DNA of 64,000 bases from Gibbula magus (lineage: Eukaryota; Mollusca; Gastropoda; Trochida; Trochidae). The stretch spans positions 310,001 through 374,000 of the forward strand of contig OW388294.1 in NCBI GenBank assembly GCA_936450465.1. Direction: 5' to 3'. The notes below the pieces were generated by a model. It was not told the DNA's origin, did not search any database, and saw only the letters and a list, made by a program, of their open reading frames with translations. Below are positions 1 through 14,900 of the stretch, one piece after another. Position numbers and translations under genes: made by a program. The stretch's first letter is position 1, and each line of letters begins with the position of its first letter.

Positions 1-1629
1 TATTTATGATATATATTTGGTGATTGGGGATAAATATGCAAGCTGAGTGAATTTATTTGTATCGTGGAAAGCACATGTGGTGAGTTGGAACATATTCAAG
101 ACAAATAAAATTTTATGAAACACAATGGAGTAGAATTGCTTTATGCATTGACACTAAAAGTAATCAGATGACTACCCCCCTATTTCCATTGGCCAACAAG
201 TGTAGGCTAAAGATACGCAGTCAAAGTTTGACTACATCATTTGCTTCAAATTTTATGAAAATTATGAATATTTAAAGTTTTTCCAGAAGCTGATGAAAGA
301 ACTAGTATCTATAGTAGTCGAGGTATTTTGCTTTCCTTTGACATTTGCTATGTGAGAGAGCAAAATGTATTATGATGTCATGTTCGTTATGATTTTTGTT
401 ATTTTTCAGTAATTTGTGACTATTTTGGTTGATAAACATCCTTCTTAATACTTTTACCTGCTACAAACAATGCAAAATCTGCTCAAATTTCCAAAAGAAA
501 CAATAATTGAAGTCAATACACTCTTTACATTTATTTATGTTCTATTTGTGGCAGTGCGTATCTTTACCCGACACTGTATAAATCCGTGTAGAGTATACAC
601 AGCGTTTTTTAAGTTTATACCTCCATGGACTAAATACATTTTGAAGTCAATTCTTATAGAATAAATATGATAGTACCTGATGTCTTGAAAAGGTTTCATT
701 GCTCCAAATATACAAATTTGCAATAATTAGAGCTGTACTATTTACGTGTATGAAGAGACTAGATGTCAAATCAAAACATCATTGGATTATTAGCCCCGCT
801 TACAACACATACATCTGCCAATGAAAATCCACAACTCAACTAGCCATGAACCTCACGTCATGGGGGCATGGCTAAATGTGATGTGACGTTACGAAATTAA
901 GTTTGTGCAGGTGTGACCTGAATCTTTGTGACAGTGTTCAGCGAATCAGGTCCACCTCATGCAATTGCTATTTGGAAAACCTCTCCAAAATTCTAACCAT
1001 TACTTATACATGATTCTGATGTGACAAAAGCTAATTGCCACCAAGAATAAAGTACAGTGAGACCCTGTGTATCCGCTTGATTTCATTACAGTAGAAAAGT
1101 GTCCGGATAGCAAGGTTAAGAGAATAAACTTTTGCATAGAAATGCATAGAGAAGATTTGATGGCCAGGTTTCTGGATATACAGGGTGCGGGCCAATGAGG
1201 TCTGACTATAAGCTTGATAGGGAAAGTCTTGTAACCTTCCAAAGATTGTCATGAAATCAAAACTTTTAAAAACCAGTTTGATCGAAAGAAAGAAAAATGA
1301 TTACTGGTGATTATGATTATCCAATTATTGAAATCATGCAAAAAAGGAATGTGATATCTATGAGAAGACTTTTCATAAACAATTCAGAATTTCTAACTAA
1401 CCTGATCACTTGTTCGAAGTTAGAGCCAAAGGCTTGAAAAATGGTGATAACTGTCAGCCAGATTGTATGATGCCCATGCAGTCCTGCAAGCAAATGCATA
1501 TCAGTGGAATTAATAACAAATCATACAGAGCTCCATTTCTTTACACATGCTCAGTATTTAATTGGACTAAAGCACTTTAAAACTTGGGGTGAAACAAACA
1601 ATATTGATAAATCTTAAAAACTTTAACAG
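1..1629. other. AT-rich non-coding sequence upstream of the first visible C2CD3 exon
   Basis: I see no supported exon here, and the short ORFs have no coding character. It is either 5' intron or promoter-proximal sequence, since the exon at 1630 needs an upstream coding exon ending in phase 1. A stretch around 1055-1215 looks like an old repeat fragment, but I could not define its ends. Confidence 0.5.
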
Positions 1630-2902
1630 AGCCATGGCTGGTAGAAGATGTACGAGTCCATACAGCGCTGCCACCACAGGTCGAAGGTCAACTGCGATGC
1701 TTCTGCAGAATCTCGATCAGTCAGATCATCTGGTTGACCCCAGTGACTCCTGACCTTACTCTCGCCCGGGTCAAATGGTGGGGAGAACAAGGGGATGGAT
1801 CGGTATTCAAGTGAGATGGAATTCCTTTCTTAATCAATTCTTCAATATTGCCTCTTAAAATATATTTGTAAAATCTTACAAACTTTAAATGCAAGTCATT
1901 GGATGTCATTAATGATTATTTAGTTTATGTAATATTTATATGTATATAATATATGTTGTTTATCTTCTCTTTTACAAAATTTTATATGATCAATGTCGCT
2001 TAGCCTCATTATGTCTCATCAGGAAGAAATTTAATATGACTAGGAGAAAAATTGATATCATCCCTCTCTCTTTTATATCTTGGCAGTGAAACCCTGACTG
2101 TTATTACCCAGCTTACAGGACATTGCAAGTGAGAAGTACAGTTGGAAGAAATCATTGTTTGTTTCAGGCCAGTCAATGTAAAGAGGGGAGATAAGTCCAC
2201 CTCTCAGGTGACGGCTCGTTATCCTGTGCGTTCTGGCCCACGCCAGTTTGCCTCCTATCTCAGCGACATGGGTGCATTAACTCTTGAAGTTATGAGTGGG
2301 CAGATCGCTGCACCGATTGGGATAGCAGAGGTCCCACAGATTGGCCTGCTCTCTGTTAATCGACCAATCAACGGGTAAGCATAATTTATTGCTGCAGTTG
2401 AACGGTGTATTGTATCAACTACAGAGCTCTTTATGAACTTTTGTGATTTTATGTTTTTCTTTTGTAAATTGGTAATATTCACTAATTATTATTCACCTAT
2501 TATCTTACTGGCAACTGAGTGTGCACTTTGTTAAGTAATCAAAGCAAATGCATTTGTATAATTGTGCCAATAAAATCTATTTCAATAATTATTTTTAAAA
2601 AGTCAATTGCATCTTAGGCAAATACTCAGCTGATCTAGATCTCTGATTTTAGTTGAAGTAAATTGATAGTATCAATCTTTTTTCATTTGTTGCGAAGTTG
2701 TGGAAAGATGAAGAAATAGGGATCATTAGAATAGTTGAAGAAAATGAAAAATTGCTTAAACAAGATACTTCTGCAATTAGATTCCTAATTTCAATTCATG
2801 TTATTTATAAATATTTATTTTTCAGCTTTTTTCCCGTATTCTCACCCAGTGAAGAGAAGTTAGCTGAACTGCAAGTGTCTGTTGTATTGGAGCCTTTAAT
2901 GG
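1630..2902 (+). CDS. C2CD3: C2CD3 exons 1-3 of this window: N-terminal C2-like domain
   Basis: The exons are 1630-1810, 2168-2374 and 2826-2902, about residues 1-155 of the reconstruction. The first exon reads [16 protein letters not shown] and ends in [15 protein letters not shown]. The second holds [19 protein letters not shown], and the third holds the beta-strand [13 protein letters not shown]. This order matches the conserved N-terminal C2-like domain of C2CD3. The split codons join correctly (phases 2, 2 and 1). The frame of exon 1 is not the one opened by the ATG at 1634-1636, so that ATG is unlikely to be the start. Confidence 0.9.
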
Positions 2903-5900
2903 GTCAGTTAATAATTTACTCGTTTGTTCCTCATCGATGAACTATCGATCTGTCAATTATTCCTTGAATTGTTCATCATTTGATTGAAAACCACTTCTTT
3001 TATCCATCCATCAATCAATGTTTTGTCCACTCATCTCCCCTATCACTAATTTGTCATTCATAACTGTGTGACTGCAGCAAGCTATGACAGCATGGGTTCC
3101 ATCCCGACCTCGGACATCAGTGTGGAAACACATGCTACCCAGGAGTCCACTCTGCCCCACGCCTACCAGCCACGCCCACATTTCAGTCAGCCAATGAAAC
3201 CTCAGGATGATCCATTCATTTCACCTGCTTCCAACCAGGTATTTTCTTTGATTATTAATGATACGCTTTTTAACCCCCGGGTGAAACCCAAGGGAGTTTA
3301 TGTTGTGGCGCAGCCCGTCTGACCGTCTGTCCGTCCGTCCCGAAAGGGATACTTGTGTTCTGAAATCAACTCCTCCCACAGTTTTTTATCAATCTTTCTG
3401 AAACTTTACACATGCTTTGGATATACATAATTATGCTTGGGACCCATCTGATTAATATTTTTAGAGTTATGGCCCTTGACTTAGAGCGCTCAGCTTTCCA
3501 ACTTCCAGGGGATTTGCAGTTTCAGCTTTAATTTTTATGAGTCCTTTTCAAATTTTATGCAGGACAAAAGGGGGTAAATTTATCACTGAGAAGGTTTGTC
3601 GTTACGTACAATTCCTCATGTCACCCTGAATTCAAATATTTGTAGTTATACACTTGAACACAATATTTGGGGAACAATTGATTGTTATAAGAAATAAGTA
3701 CATATATAACGTTTCTTTTTGGAAGTTTCACTTATACATAAGCATAGCTCACTGGCATAATCAGATATATTGAAGTTCTATTCTAGATTATTGCTGAATC
3801 TGAAAGAAGTTCTCTTCTAGATTATTGCTGAATCGGAAAGAAGTATATATGACTTGCTGTAGATTGAATCCTTCATAGTTGATAATGTTTGATCAATTGC
3901 TTTTACTGAAGAATGCCGAGAGTCGTCGAAAGGACATTGGCTCCCTTGCCTACACAACCGATGTGAAACAACGACTACAGTACGACATGTCCGAGAGCCG
4001 GTCGGAGATACGCCAGCCTGCTGTTCGCGAGGGGAAAACAGTGTCTATAACAGCTGGGGGACACGTGGTCACTACTTCGGACACGCCCACCCATAGCAAA
4101 CCAAACTCGCCCCAGCATAGCAGATATAGAGAGACGGGATCTGGTAAGTCTGAAGTATTTCTGTTTAAACTAAACATCATAGCAAATTCCCTACACTTCC
4201 CTAAAGAAACAAATATGTATGTACATATTGTATATGAATAGTCCTAAAATCACGTGCATAATTTATTTTCTAAACTCTTTAACAAATAATAAATAAATTA
4301 TTTCATTTTGAGGTGTTTATTTATTTTTGTACGACAATCCCCATAAAAAAGTTGTTCTACCAAGATATTAACAAAGTCCATTTGTAACTGCACTGAAATT
4401 CTAACGGCACTGATCTTTTTTGGAACAGATTACCAAAACCAAGCTAACGGAGCTGAACCTCCTTCAGGGGATGTGCTCTCAGTGTTACTGGCACGAGGAA
4501 AGAAGTTGCGAGATGCAATGGCGGTGTCGTCGGTGGAGAGTCAGGACCAGCACCAGGTGGCAGCACCTGTTGTCCGGTCTCACGACATCGTTCCTGCAGT
4601 AACTAATAGGTAAGATTTGAGCTTTATGATGAGTAACTTCAGACTAAGGTTAAGTAAGTGCTTTCAGTCGAAAGCATGGTGTTCCACTATCATAAATAAA
4701 TTAATCTAATGACAATGCTAATGTTCCAATTATTTTAAGGAGGAATGTTAAAAGTGCAGCTTTCAGATAGTAGGTTTATTACATTTTTAGCTCATCAGGC
4801 CTTAAAGGCCTGATGAGCTTATGGCATGGCATGGCATGGTGTCCGCCCGCCCGTCCGTCCGTCCATAAACTTTTCGCTTTTTCGTCTAGGGAGCTGAAAG
4901 TTGTTATAGAAACTGCTTGGGCAATGGGGATTCTAAACTGTAGATTTGGTGATCCAGTGACCCCAAGTAAGGGCCTCACAGGCCATAACCTAAAAACCTA
5001 TTTTCATCTTCTTCTCCAGAAAAAAAGACCTAGAAGACTGAAATGTTGTGTACCGACTCTTTAGCCAATGAAGATTCTAAATTGCATAGATTTGGTGACC
5101 ATGTGGCCCCAAATAAGGGTCTCACAGGCCATGACCTAAAATCCTATTTTCATCTTCTTCTCCAGAATGAAAAGACCTAGAAGGCTGTAATATTGCGTGC
5201 AGAGTCTTTCGCCAATTGAGATTCTAAATTGTAGATTTGGTGACCCTATGGCCCCAAATAAGGTCATCACAGGCCATGACCTAAAATCCTGTTTTCATCT
5301 TTTTTCTCAAGAACAAAAAGACCTAGAAGGCTGTAATATTGTGTGCAAACTCTTTAGCCAATGGGGATTCTAACTTGTAGATTTCGTGACCCTTTGATCC
5401 CAAATATGGGCCATTTTTTGAACTGATATTTTATGTGCACTTTATTCAGTATTTTGTAAACCCTAATAAAATACCTGAAGGAGAGTTATCTCATCTTTTA
5501 GATATGTGAGTCCTAACATGGGTTTGAGAAATGCAGAATGGAGAAAAAAAGTAACTTTGCAGTTAATCTTATTCAGTAGGAATGTGAAATATATGTTGAC
5601 TTAAGATTAAATTTACATTATGGACATGTTTGTCAAATTGATGTAATCAATGAGAACTGTTGAATAGTCTATGAACTGAATATTGTGGATATTATGAATT
5701 AAAAAAAAGCCCTCACAGGTCCAAACATAAAAATCTTTTTTCACCTTCTTCTCCAGAACAAACTAGATGGAATATTGCATTCAGAATGTTTAAATGTTTA
5801 GATGAAAAGGCTTAGAACCGTTAAAAATTGTGCAAAGATGTTTAGCCAAGGTGATTCTAAATTGTACTATGTACCATGAGTTTCATCACATTGCCTGTTC

Positions 5901-8900
5901 TCTCTAAGCCGTATACAGTTAGATCAGTGTTGCCAGTGTTTAGTGCAAGGCAGAGGCTATTACATAATTTGGCTGTAAAAGCATAGCTGGCTTGTAACCA
6001 GAGCCAAGGGGTCAGCATATTGCATAATCTCCTGTGTGTTGACCTTGCTCAGTGGCCTCTCTCAATTTCAAAACTAAGATTTGTCAGGGATAGGGATTGT
6101 GCATTATATTGAGACAATATATTTCTGTATTCATCATCAAACAATATAAACCCTGATGAGCTACAGAGCCCATGGCTTTATATTTCCCAAAAGCTGGATT
6201 TAGGTTTCGATCTTTCCCTCCCTTTTATCTTTCACCTCATGAACATAGGCTTTTCATACCATTCTTGAAGGATTCTGTAAGCTGCAAGATATATTGTTTT
6301 CAATCTCGTGAATGTTACTTTCTTTCTTTCCGTAGTGTACCTCCGGTGAGCAGGAGCAGTTCGTCCGGCAGTTTGTTGAAGGAAATACTCAAGGCTGAGA
6401 GGGAAATGAATGGCATGGGAGTGTCAAATGTTGAATTATTTGATAAAGACTTGGATGCGAAGGCTGTTGATATGGTTGTTGGATCTCCAGTACATAAAAA
6501 CGACTTCAAGGTAAAATTATTTTTGAGAATACAAATTCGTCGATTTTTCAATGGATACAGCTTTGACTTTGTGAAATGAGGGATAGAAGATAAAAAAGTT
6601 GAACAGCTATCCATTGAAATGTTTGATCCTTTAGTTTATGGTTTTGTGTTATCAGAACCTGTTTTCTAACACAACATGAATGTGACTCTGTACAAGGTGC
6701 TTGAAGGAATTATCATGCATGTCTGTAACTCTCCAATATGCAGTCTCTGAGTCGAAGCATCCGTCCATATATCCTCAGATGCTGCAGATGCTGAACGGTG
6801 GCAGTCCTGGGGTGAGTGTGTCGAGTGACCCTGGGGACCTGAGTGAGCCCGGCGACCCTCTACAGGAGGATTCCATACTGCAGGAGCTCTTCTACCGCCG
6901 CTTGGTCAGTAGAACCGTGTTCTCTTTTCCTTGTCTATTGGCTCATCATTAAGATGGAAAAGCAAGATTATATGGCCATTATTTTGTGATTTTAAGTACA
7001 AGGGTGAATTTAAGCTAAATACAAAAAGTCCACTTGCAGGATTCATTATCAAATCGGAAAAGCTTGAAAACACTGAAAACACTTGGAATTGAAACACTCT
7101 CCGAACACTGAAAACACTTGGAATTGAAACACTCTCCGAACACTGAAAACACTTGGAATTGAAACACTCTCCGAACACTGAAAACACTTGGAATTGAAAC
7201 ACTCTCCGAACACTGAAAACACTTGGAATTGAAACACTCTCCGAACACTGAAGATCAGACATGTCAAAGTGTACTTGAGGTCAGCCATAACTTGAGAATA
7301 CGTGGTGAAATCGCTGATTGGTTGGTATAAATTAAGAGTCAAGGCCGACCTGACAGCCGGTATTACAGGGCTTAGTCAGATCGAATGTGTTTAACGTTGT
7401 GGAGCTTAATTACGATCTGTTGGACAACTTACATACATAGAAACATTTGTAAAGAGCATATCCAACTGTACTGCTCAAAGATTGGATTTGAATGTCACAC
7501 TTAACAACACGTCTTTTTAATTTCAACTTGTTATCCAGGATAACTGGCCTTTCTTATGTATTCCACTTCTAAATGTTTCAAATATGTATGAAGCATAGGA
7601 GAGGGACTGGATTACAGTTATGGTTAAGGGGGCACGGTGGCCGAGTCCGCAAAGGCGTCAGGTTAGCAATCCAGCGAGCTTGAGGTGCCGGGTTCGAGTA
7701 CACCTGTGACCGGGTGTAAAAACCTTGGAGTCAACTTTGAGTGCGGACTCTTTCAGTGTTGTCACAACCCCTAGTGTACAGTACACAACCCTGTGCACTT
7801 AAAAGAACCCACGAATCCGTTGGTAAATGACCAGATGGTGGCCACATGAATACGTGCAGACACCTAGTTGCAGGTACAGCAACGTGCAGTATCCTTGGAC
7901 AAAATACTGTGACTACGTGTCCTAGTTCACCCAGCTATGAATGGGTACCTCGTAAGGATGAGCATGGTGATTTAACTTGGTGCGCCTAGTGGCTGCAAAA
8001 GTTGCATACTCCAAATGGAGCTGAGATTGACAAAGAGTGTCGTTAAACAGTGACATCCAATGATCGGGGGCAAACAGAGCGCCTTTGAGCAGCTTAGCTT
8101 AGCTGGATATTGGCGCTATACAAATGTATATATGTATGTATGTATGTATGTAAGGTCCATGTTCATCGTGCAATGTTACAGTTATGGTTACGGGTCATGT
8201 TCATTGTGCAATGTTACAGTTATGGTTACGGTCCATGTTCATTGTGCAATGTTACAGTTATGGTTAAGGTCCATGTTCATCGTGCAATGTTACAGTTATG
8301 GTTACGGTCCATGTTCATTGTGCAATGTTACAGTTATGGTTACGGTCCATGTTCATCGTGCAATGTTACAGTTATGGTTACGGTCCATGTTCATTGTGCA
8401 ATGTTACAGTTATCGTTACGGTCCATGTTCATTGTGCAATGTTTCAAGAGTTGTGAATATTAGCTTGCTATGCACTTGATTATGGACATTATTTCATTGC
8501 TTTGATCTGGATATTTCATGTTGTGAATGTTCTTGCAATGCTCACAGGAGAGTGACGGGAGTGTGCTGAGTGAGATGAGCGGTGACGAGCGGGACAGATC
8601 TCTCAACTCCACTGTCGTGTCTGTTGAAGATCCTTCAAATGTGGTATGTGCTTCTTGGTGCTCAGTTTGTTACTGGGGCTGCTATTATATCATATCATAC
8701 ATGAACAAATTAGATACAGTCAAAGGAAGAAGTGTTCTTTATGTTAAGCATAAAATAGAAATGATGACAACATCATCAGAGATTTTGTCTTTGAAACTCG
8801 AGGGTTGAACACTTATGAAATCTTACAGATAGTTGTAGATGTAAATAGTTCTAAATGAAATTGCTTACGATATAGGATGTGACAAAATATTGTCAAAACT

Positions 8901-11900
8901 ATTGAGTAAAGGAAGACCGTTTTCATAACAATTAAAAAGTTATCATCGTTACAGAGACCACCATCTCGGAGATCTTCTCTTTCAAGCCTCAGCCTCCAGT
9001 TCCCGGAAGAAGAGAAGAAGATCAAGAAAAAAACTAGATCTACCTCAAAGACACGCACAAAGAGAACACAAAGACGAGAGAAGACCCAAGCGAGTAAAGT
9101 GCCCCGCTCTCGGTCTTCTTCTAGATCAAGATCAAGGACACGCACCAGAACGAGATCCAAAATGCGACGTAAAGCAAGCAGTGGAAGTGAAGTGAGTGAC
9201 AGTGAAGGAACACCTCGGTCTGAGATCTCACGCGTCTCCTTCGACATGACACCTTCAGACGTGGATGAACCCGTCCAAGGTTTGTAGATATTTAGTAATT
9301 ATCATAAAAGTAATAATGATAACTCTATCTCTTGTAAGTTTTATCACCATATTTGCCTATACAATCTGGTTTATGTCAGTTTGAGATTTTGTCAGAAGTA
9401 AATGTGACAAGCAATGATAATGAACCAAAAACTTTCTTGGTCCTTTCAGATGTGAAGGTAAATGTCATGAACCTAATTGTAACAACAGCAGAAAAAGATT
9501 TAATAAAATTGAGAAAAAGAAGAAATAATTATGACTGGAGACATTCATAAAACTTTTGCATATTTCCAGACGTGCCCAAATCAAATGCACCAGACGGTCT
9601 GAGTGTCGAGAGATTGACGCTACTTGGACGTGTGCACGTGGCCCGTGTGAGCATTGAGACACTCACTTTGCACACCGACCCCGACTCATCAATCACCAGC
9701 AACAAATCAGGGAAAACAACTCGCAAGAGTAAACCTCCCCGACCAACCACAAAGTCGAAAAAACCCTGGTAAGTTTAAGGTAGTAGTTGACTTGAGAATG
9801 TATGTTCAAACATTGCCTTTCATCAAATAAAGTTGTATATCCATCAAATATCTTTAACTATTCATCACCTGAACATCTGATGGAAGAATTCAGATGAGGG
9901 GAGTAACAACATTGAGGATGCATTGATACAGCATAATGGTTATTAGTTATAAGCACATATTTTATATTATATATTAATTCTTATTCAGTGCAATGGTAAG
10001 TTCTTCTCATTGTGATGTGACTCTCTCGTTCTGCAGCACATATTTCATCGAGTACCAGTTTCCTGTCGTTGCTACCTCCCGAGACAAATACTCACCAAAT
10101 ACCATGGCAACAGAAGTTATGAGAGTAGCATCGAAAAATATCAAAAACAAGGGTAAGTAACTCTGTCATCTCACCTAATTAAGTATTTTCTCTAATGCTA
10201 CTTTATTGCCCTATTGACGCTTGTATTTATTTTTATAATTAATTAATCAAAATAATGATGCCAATAATATGCTTTATTCTTTTACTGTTAAAATTCAATT
10301 GGGTTAACGAAGTCTCTAACCTATATTTTTGGTACTTTCTCACTGAAAAGCAATAACTGGAACAACAGAAAGTAGGAATTAACCGGACTTGTACCAGTGA
10401 GATAAATAAACCGTTGCAGGGTCAGACTAAATGTCAGGATGGAATGAGAATCCCCATGGTTTTAATTCAATGACTTGAGTTCTTGTTTCAGTTGTTACGT
10501 TCAACCATCGATCTGTCTTCCCGCTGATGTTTGACGGCAACTCTATCGACAAGTGGTGGAAGTCAGCTCTCATCTTCAAAGTCTTCTCAAGGGAGGCTGG
10601 ACAGAAGATTGTGAGTGTTTACTGCGGAACTGAATGATTTTCTGTGCATACCACCAATACAACCAGTATACTGTGCAGCAAGAAACATACAGCTTTCTGT
10701 AAAATGTATAAAGAATTAATGATTATTTATATAGGGAAAACAAATCAAGAGTCAACAGTGTTTTACAATTTTTAAGATCTGGTGGTTCAGTGTCAGTTCT
10801 TTGTGAAATATTGTTTCAAATTTCGATACATGCATAATCCTGCTCAATAACATGTTACATGACCCAAATAATTTTGAAGTTTAGCGTTTTGAGCACAAGA
10901 AATTGAAATGTTTTACAATAGCAGTACAGAAACTTTACAGCAGTGAGCCTGCACATAGTGTCAGTAGCAGTCTTATCTGGAATATTGTTAATTCCTTGCT
11001 TCCGAGTCCAGTGCTATCATGTAAGTTCTCTTTCAAGTCCATACTGAATTCAAAACAATCCTTTGATCTTTTATAGAATGATAAAGGATGAATATTTTTT
11101 AGAATTTAAATAGATAGTATTGACTTTACCTTATCCCCTCTAGCCAAGCCCAGTTGGATCGTGCGGGGTCTCGCTCAAGTCAATCCTCAAGTCGGAGAGC
11201 CTCTGTCTGGAGAAGCATCTCGAGGTAAGGGAGGCCGGCAAGAACACATCTCTCAACTCTTCCATCAAGTCCTCTCTGTGCGGCATCTTTGGACAACTCA
11301 AGGTAAAAATGAACATTTGATTCCATTTTCAATAATCATTAAGTTAAATATTAGCCCTTGAACTGTGATCTTCTTCAATTTGCCTCTCATACTTCTACAT
11401 AAAATCGACCAGGTAACATTGTCCTTGTTCTCACTCTACTTTATGCCTGCTTGTTCCTATTACATTGTACTCGCTTCTTCACATACAGGCTACAGTTGAA
11501 GCTGCTATCAGTTTTTGCGCAGTTTCGCCGCCGTCGCGTTTTGTATTGGCTATAACTTTTTTCCTAAAAGGTTTTGAGAACACATATACATAACTTCATA
11601 CTTAACCCCCGGGGAATTATTTTGACATGCTCATATTCAAGGTCAAAGGTCAAGGTCACAAGTTCTGAAATCACTACAAAAATCCTTGTAAACACGATAA
11701 CTTGAAAAATATTTTTGTTATCAGTCTCTTACCTGATGTATATCAACTATTGAGAAAGGCCAAGATTTGAAAAGGTTTTTGCTAACATCCGTCAAAGGTC
11801 AAGGTCACAGCGAGGTCACGACTTAAGAATGCTTTTGCAAAAATGTCTTATTCAAACTATTAACACTTTGAATCATTACATGATTGTTATAGAAAATGAA

Positions 11901-14900
11901 CAGTGATCATTGATTGTGTGACCTTGAATATTAAGGTCAAGGTCATGAGATAGGGTCAAGGTTACCAGTTCTGAAATCACTAATTAACTTTTTAGCTCAT
12001 CAGGCCTGAAAGGCCCGATTGGCTTATGGCATGGCATGTTGTCCGGCGTCCGTCCATCCGTCCGTAAACATTTTGCTTTTTCGACTTCTTCTCCAGAACC
12101 AATGACTCCACAGAGCTGAAATTTTATGTGCAGACTCCTTGGCCAATGGGCATTCTAAATTGTAGATTTCGTGACCCCATGACCCCAAATGGGGTCACAG
12201 GGGTCACATCCTTAAAAACCTATTTTCATCTTTTTATCCAGGTCCAAAGGGTCTAGAGAGCTGAAAAGTTGTGTGCAGACTCCTTGGCCAATGGGGATTC
12301 TAAATTGTAGATTTTGTGACCCCCATGACCCCAAATGGGGTCACAGGGGTCACAGCCTTAAAAACCTATTTTCATCTTCTTCTCCATTTCCAAAAGGTCT
12401 AGAGAGCTGAAAAGTTGTGTGCAGACTCCTTGGCCAATGGGGATTCTAAATTGTAGATTTTGTGACCCCCATGACCCCAAATGGGGTCACAGCCTTAAAA
12501 ACCTATTTTCATCTTCTCCAGTTCCAAAAGGTCTAGAGAGCTGAAAAGTTGTGTGCAGACTCCTTGGCCAATGGGGATTCTAAATTGTAGATTTCGTGAC
12601 CCTGTGACCCCAAATGGGGTCACAGGTGTCACATCCTTAAAAACCTATTTTCATCTTCTTCTCCAGTTCCAAAGGGTCTAGAGAGCTGAAAAGTTGTGTG
12701 CAGTCTCCTTGGCCAATGGGGATTTCCAAATTGTAGATTTTGTGACCGTGTGACCCAAATCTAGGTCACGGGTCATGACCCAAAAACCTATTTTCATCTT
12801 CTTCTCCAGTTTATATGTAAAGCTCTAGAAAGGTGAAATGTTGTGTAGAGATTCTTTGGTCAAAGGTGATTCTTGATTGTAGGATTGGTGACTCCAAATG
12901 TGGATCACAGGGGTCATGATCTAAAACCCATATTATTTTGCTTGTTAAAGGTTAGATGAAATGACATATGGTCACTTTCGGATTCGTTTAAAAGGGGTTT
13001 CAATTTGACAATTGCTCGATTTTAAATTTTTTAAATCGACCCATAAATAACTTATATACAGCTTTTTTAAAAAGTGCCCAATTAAGCCCCGGCGACCAGA
13101 ATGAAAGTGGGCGGGGGTGGTCACTGAAGCGTATCGGGCTGTGACGTACGTGGAGGAGCCTCATCATGGCCGCTAATGTTAATTTAACGCGTTTTCGCAA
13201 CTTTTAAACTGCTCATATAAGACAGAAAATGTCATCAAAACAACCCCAATTTTCGATAAACGGATTACTTAACTATTCAACTAGCGATTTCATATGGTTA
13301 CAACAACTGGGGCGTGCTAAATTGGAGTGCATTCGGCGCTTTTGTATAGTATGTTTGTAGCAATTAATCGCGAAACTAGAAGGAAACATATGACAGTTCA
13401 AGTGACACTGAAACAAGGGAAGAAGACTCTCGCGGGAATCGGGTGAAGAGAGATTAAGTAGCATCAATCGATCAAATTATGTTGAATAATCGGCATGTTA
13501 ATTTTGTTTTGTATGTATTAATAATTAAATATATATGGTAGGTATAATTTCATATACACTGAACGATTGACTGTTCAAACAAGCGAGACAACATATTGCA
13601 GATTTATAAATAACATTCAGTATTTAATATAAAAGATTACTGTATTTTAAGTTTATCAATTAAAATATTCTATACATGATGTAATGCAATGCAAACCATT
13701 TTCACTTCACTTTCATGAATAAATAAATGAACTGGATTGGTCAACAAGCTCAATGAAATTTACATGAAGATTGCTCTATTGTACACGCTAAACATACACA
13801 TTATGATTACACAGATTGATATAGACAACGAACATTATCGAATTAAAGAATTATGTTACCAGTAGCATCTTAAATGAAAACGAAATGGTTTAAAATATTG
13901 TCTGATAGCCTGTATGTGTCACTTCAGCACACCAACACACAATTCTCAGGTTAGCGGACCATACGGATGAATCTTCCAGACAGATGTTTGTTTTGTTTCA
14001 CTTCCAGATCAAAGGGGAGAAGTGTTGTTACAGCATATTAGTTTACGCAATTAAGAAGCTGGGTATGTGAGAAGGAAGGAGTGTAATTATGTTTGTACAG
14101 ATAACAAGTTTACTGGACCGATTCAATTATATAACAGGTGACCGGCATGTCATATATGTTTATTGTCAAACGTCCTGTCTTGGTGACACACAATACACTT
14201 AACGCGACATTCAGTCTATTTGTTTTTCTATCTTGCCATTTGCGAAAAGACTTTTGCTGAAAGAGGGTTAGCATTTGACCATCTTCTGTTTCCAAGAACT
14301 GTCATTGATGGATTTATAGGATTACAATTTCTGTGTTATGTGCATTTGGATATTCATATTGTCCGTTTGGATACGTTTATAAGGTAAGCTTCTTACATTA
14401 TTGACACTCTTGCTGAAATGTCAATTTAATACGATGTTTATTTGATTAACCAAGCATTTTATTGAAAACATTATTTTATATCTTTTAGATTCTGAATGTT
14501 TTAATGTGTTAATACGTGATAACTAAATAAAATGTAACATTGGGATGTGGTGTTTTCGTAGGTGGATTCGTAGACGTATTATTATCGTTGATAACCAACT
14601 TCCTTTGTTTTCTTAAATATGTGGTGAGTTGCTTTGATTGTTGTAATGTACTGTTAGTAAATTAGGTTGTCGGTAGATTAACGACGTTAAAAAATCAGGA
14701 CGTTGTGATGTGCTTTGATTGTCGATGGCTTACCGTAGGGCCTACTTCGCCGGCGTCTGCTAATCTCACGTTTGTTGTTTTATTTTATACACAAACATTC
14801 TCCAACAAAAAATAACAACAACACCGAATATCTGATTTTGTTGTCTCAACTTTACTTCGTTCATATTACCATATCCTGGTTTCATATGTCATCGTATATC

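Noticed and set aside
6744..6904. Exon 8 starting at the stronger-looking acceptor tgcag at 6743
   Set aside because: The phase from exon 7 would lead to a stop (TGA). The AG at 6751 keeps the frame.
13000..14300. Minus-strand ORFs of about 60-66 codons in intron 14
   Set aside because: Short, no domain, no splice context, inside TE-rich sequence.
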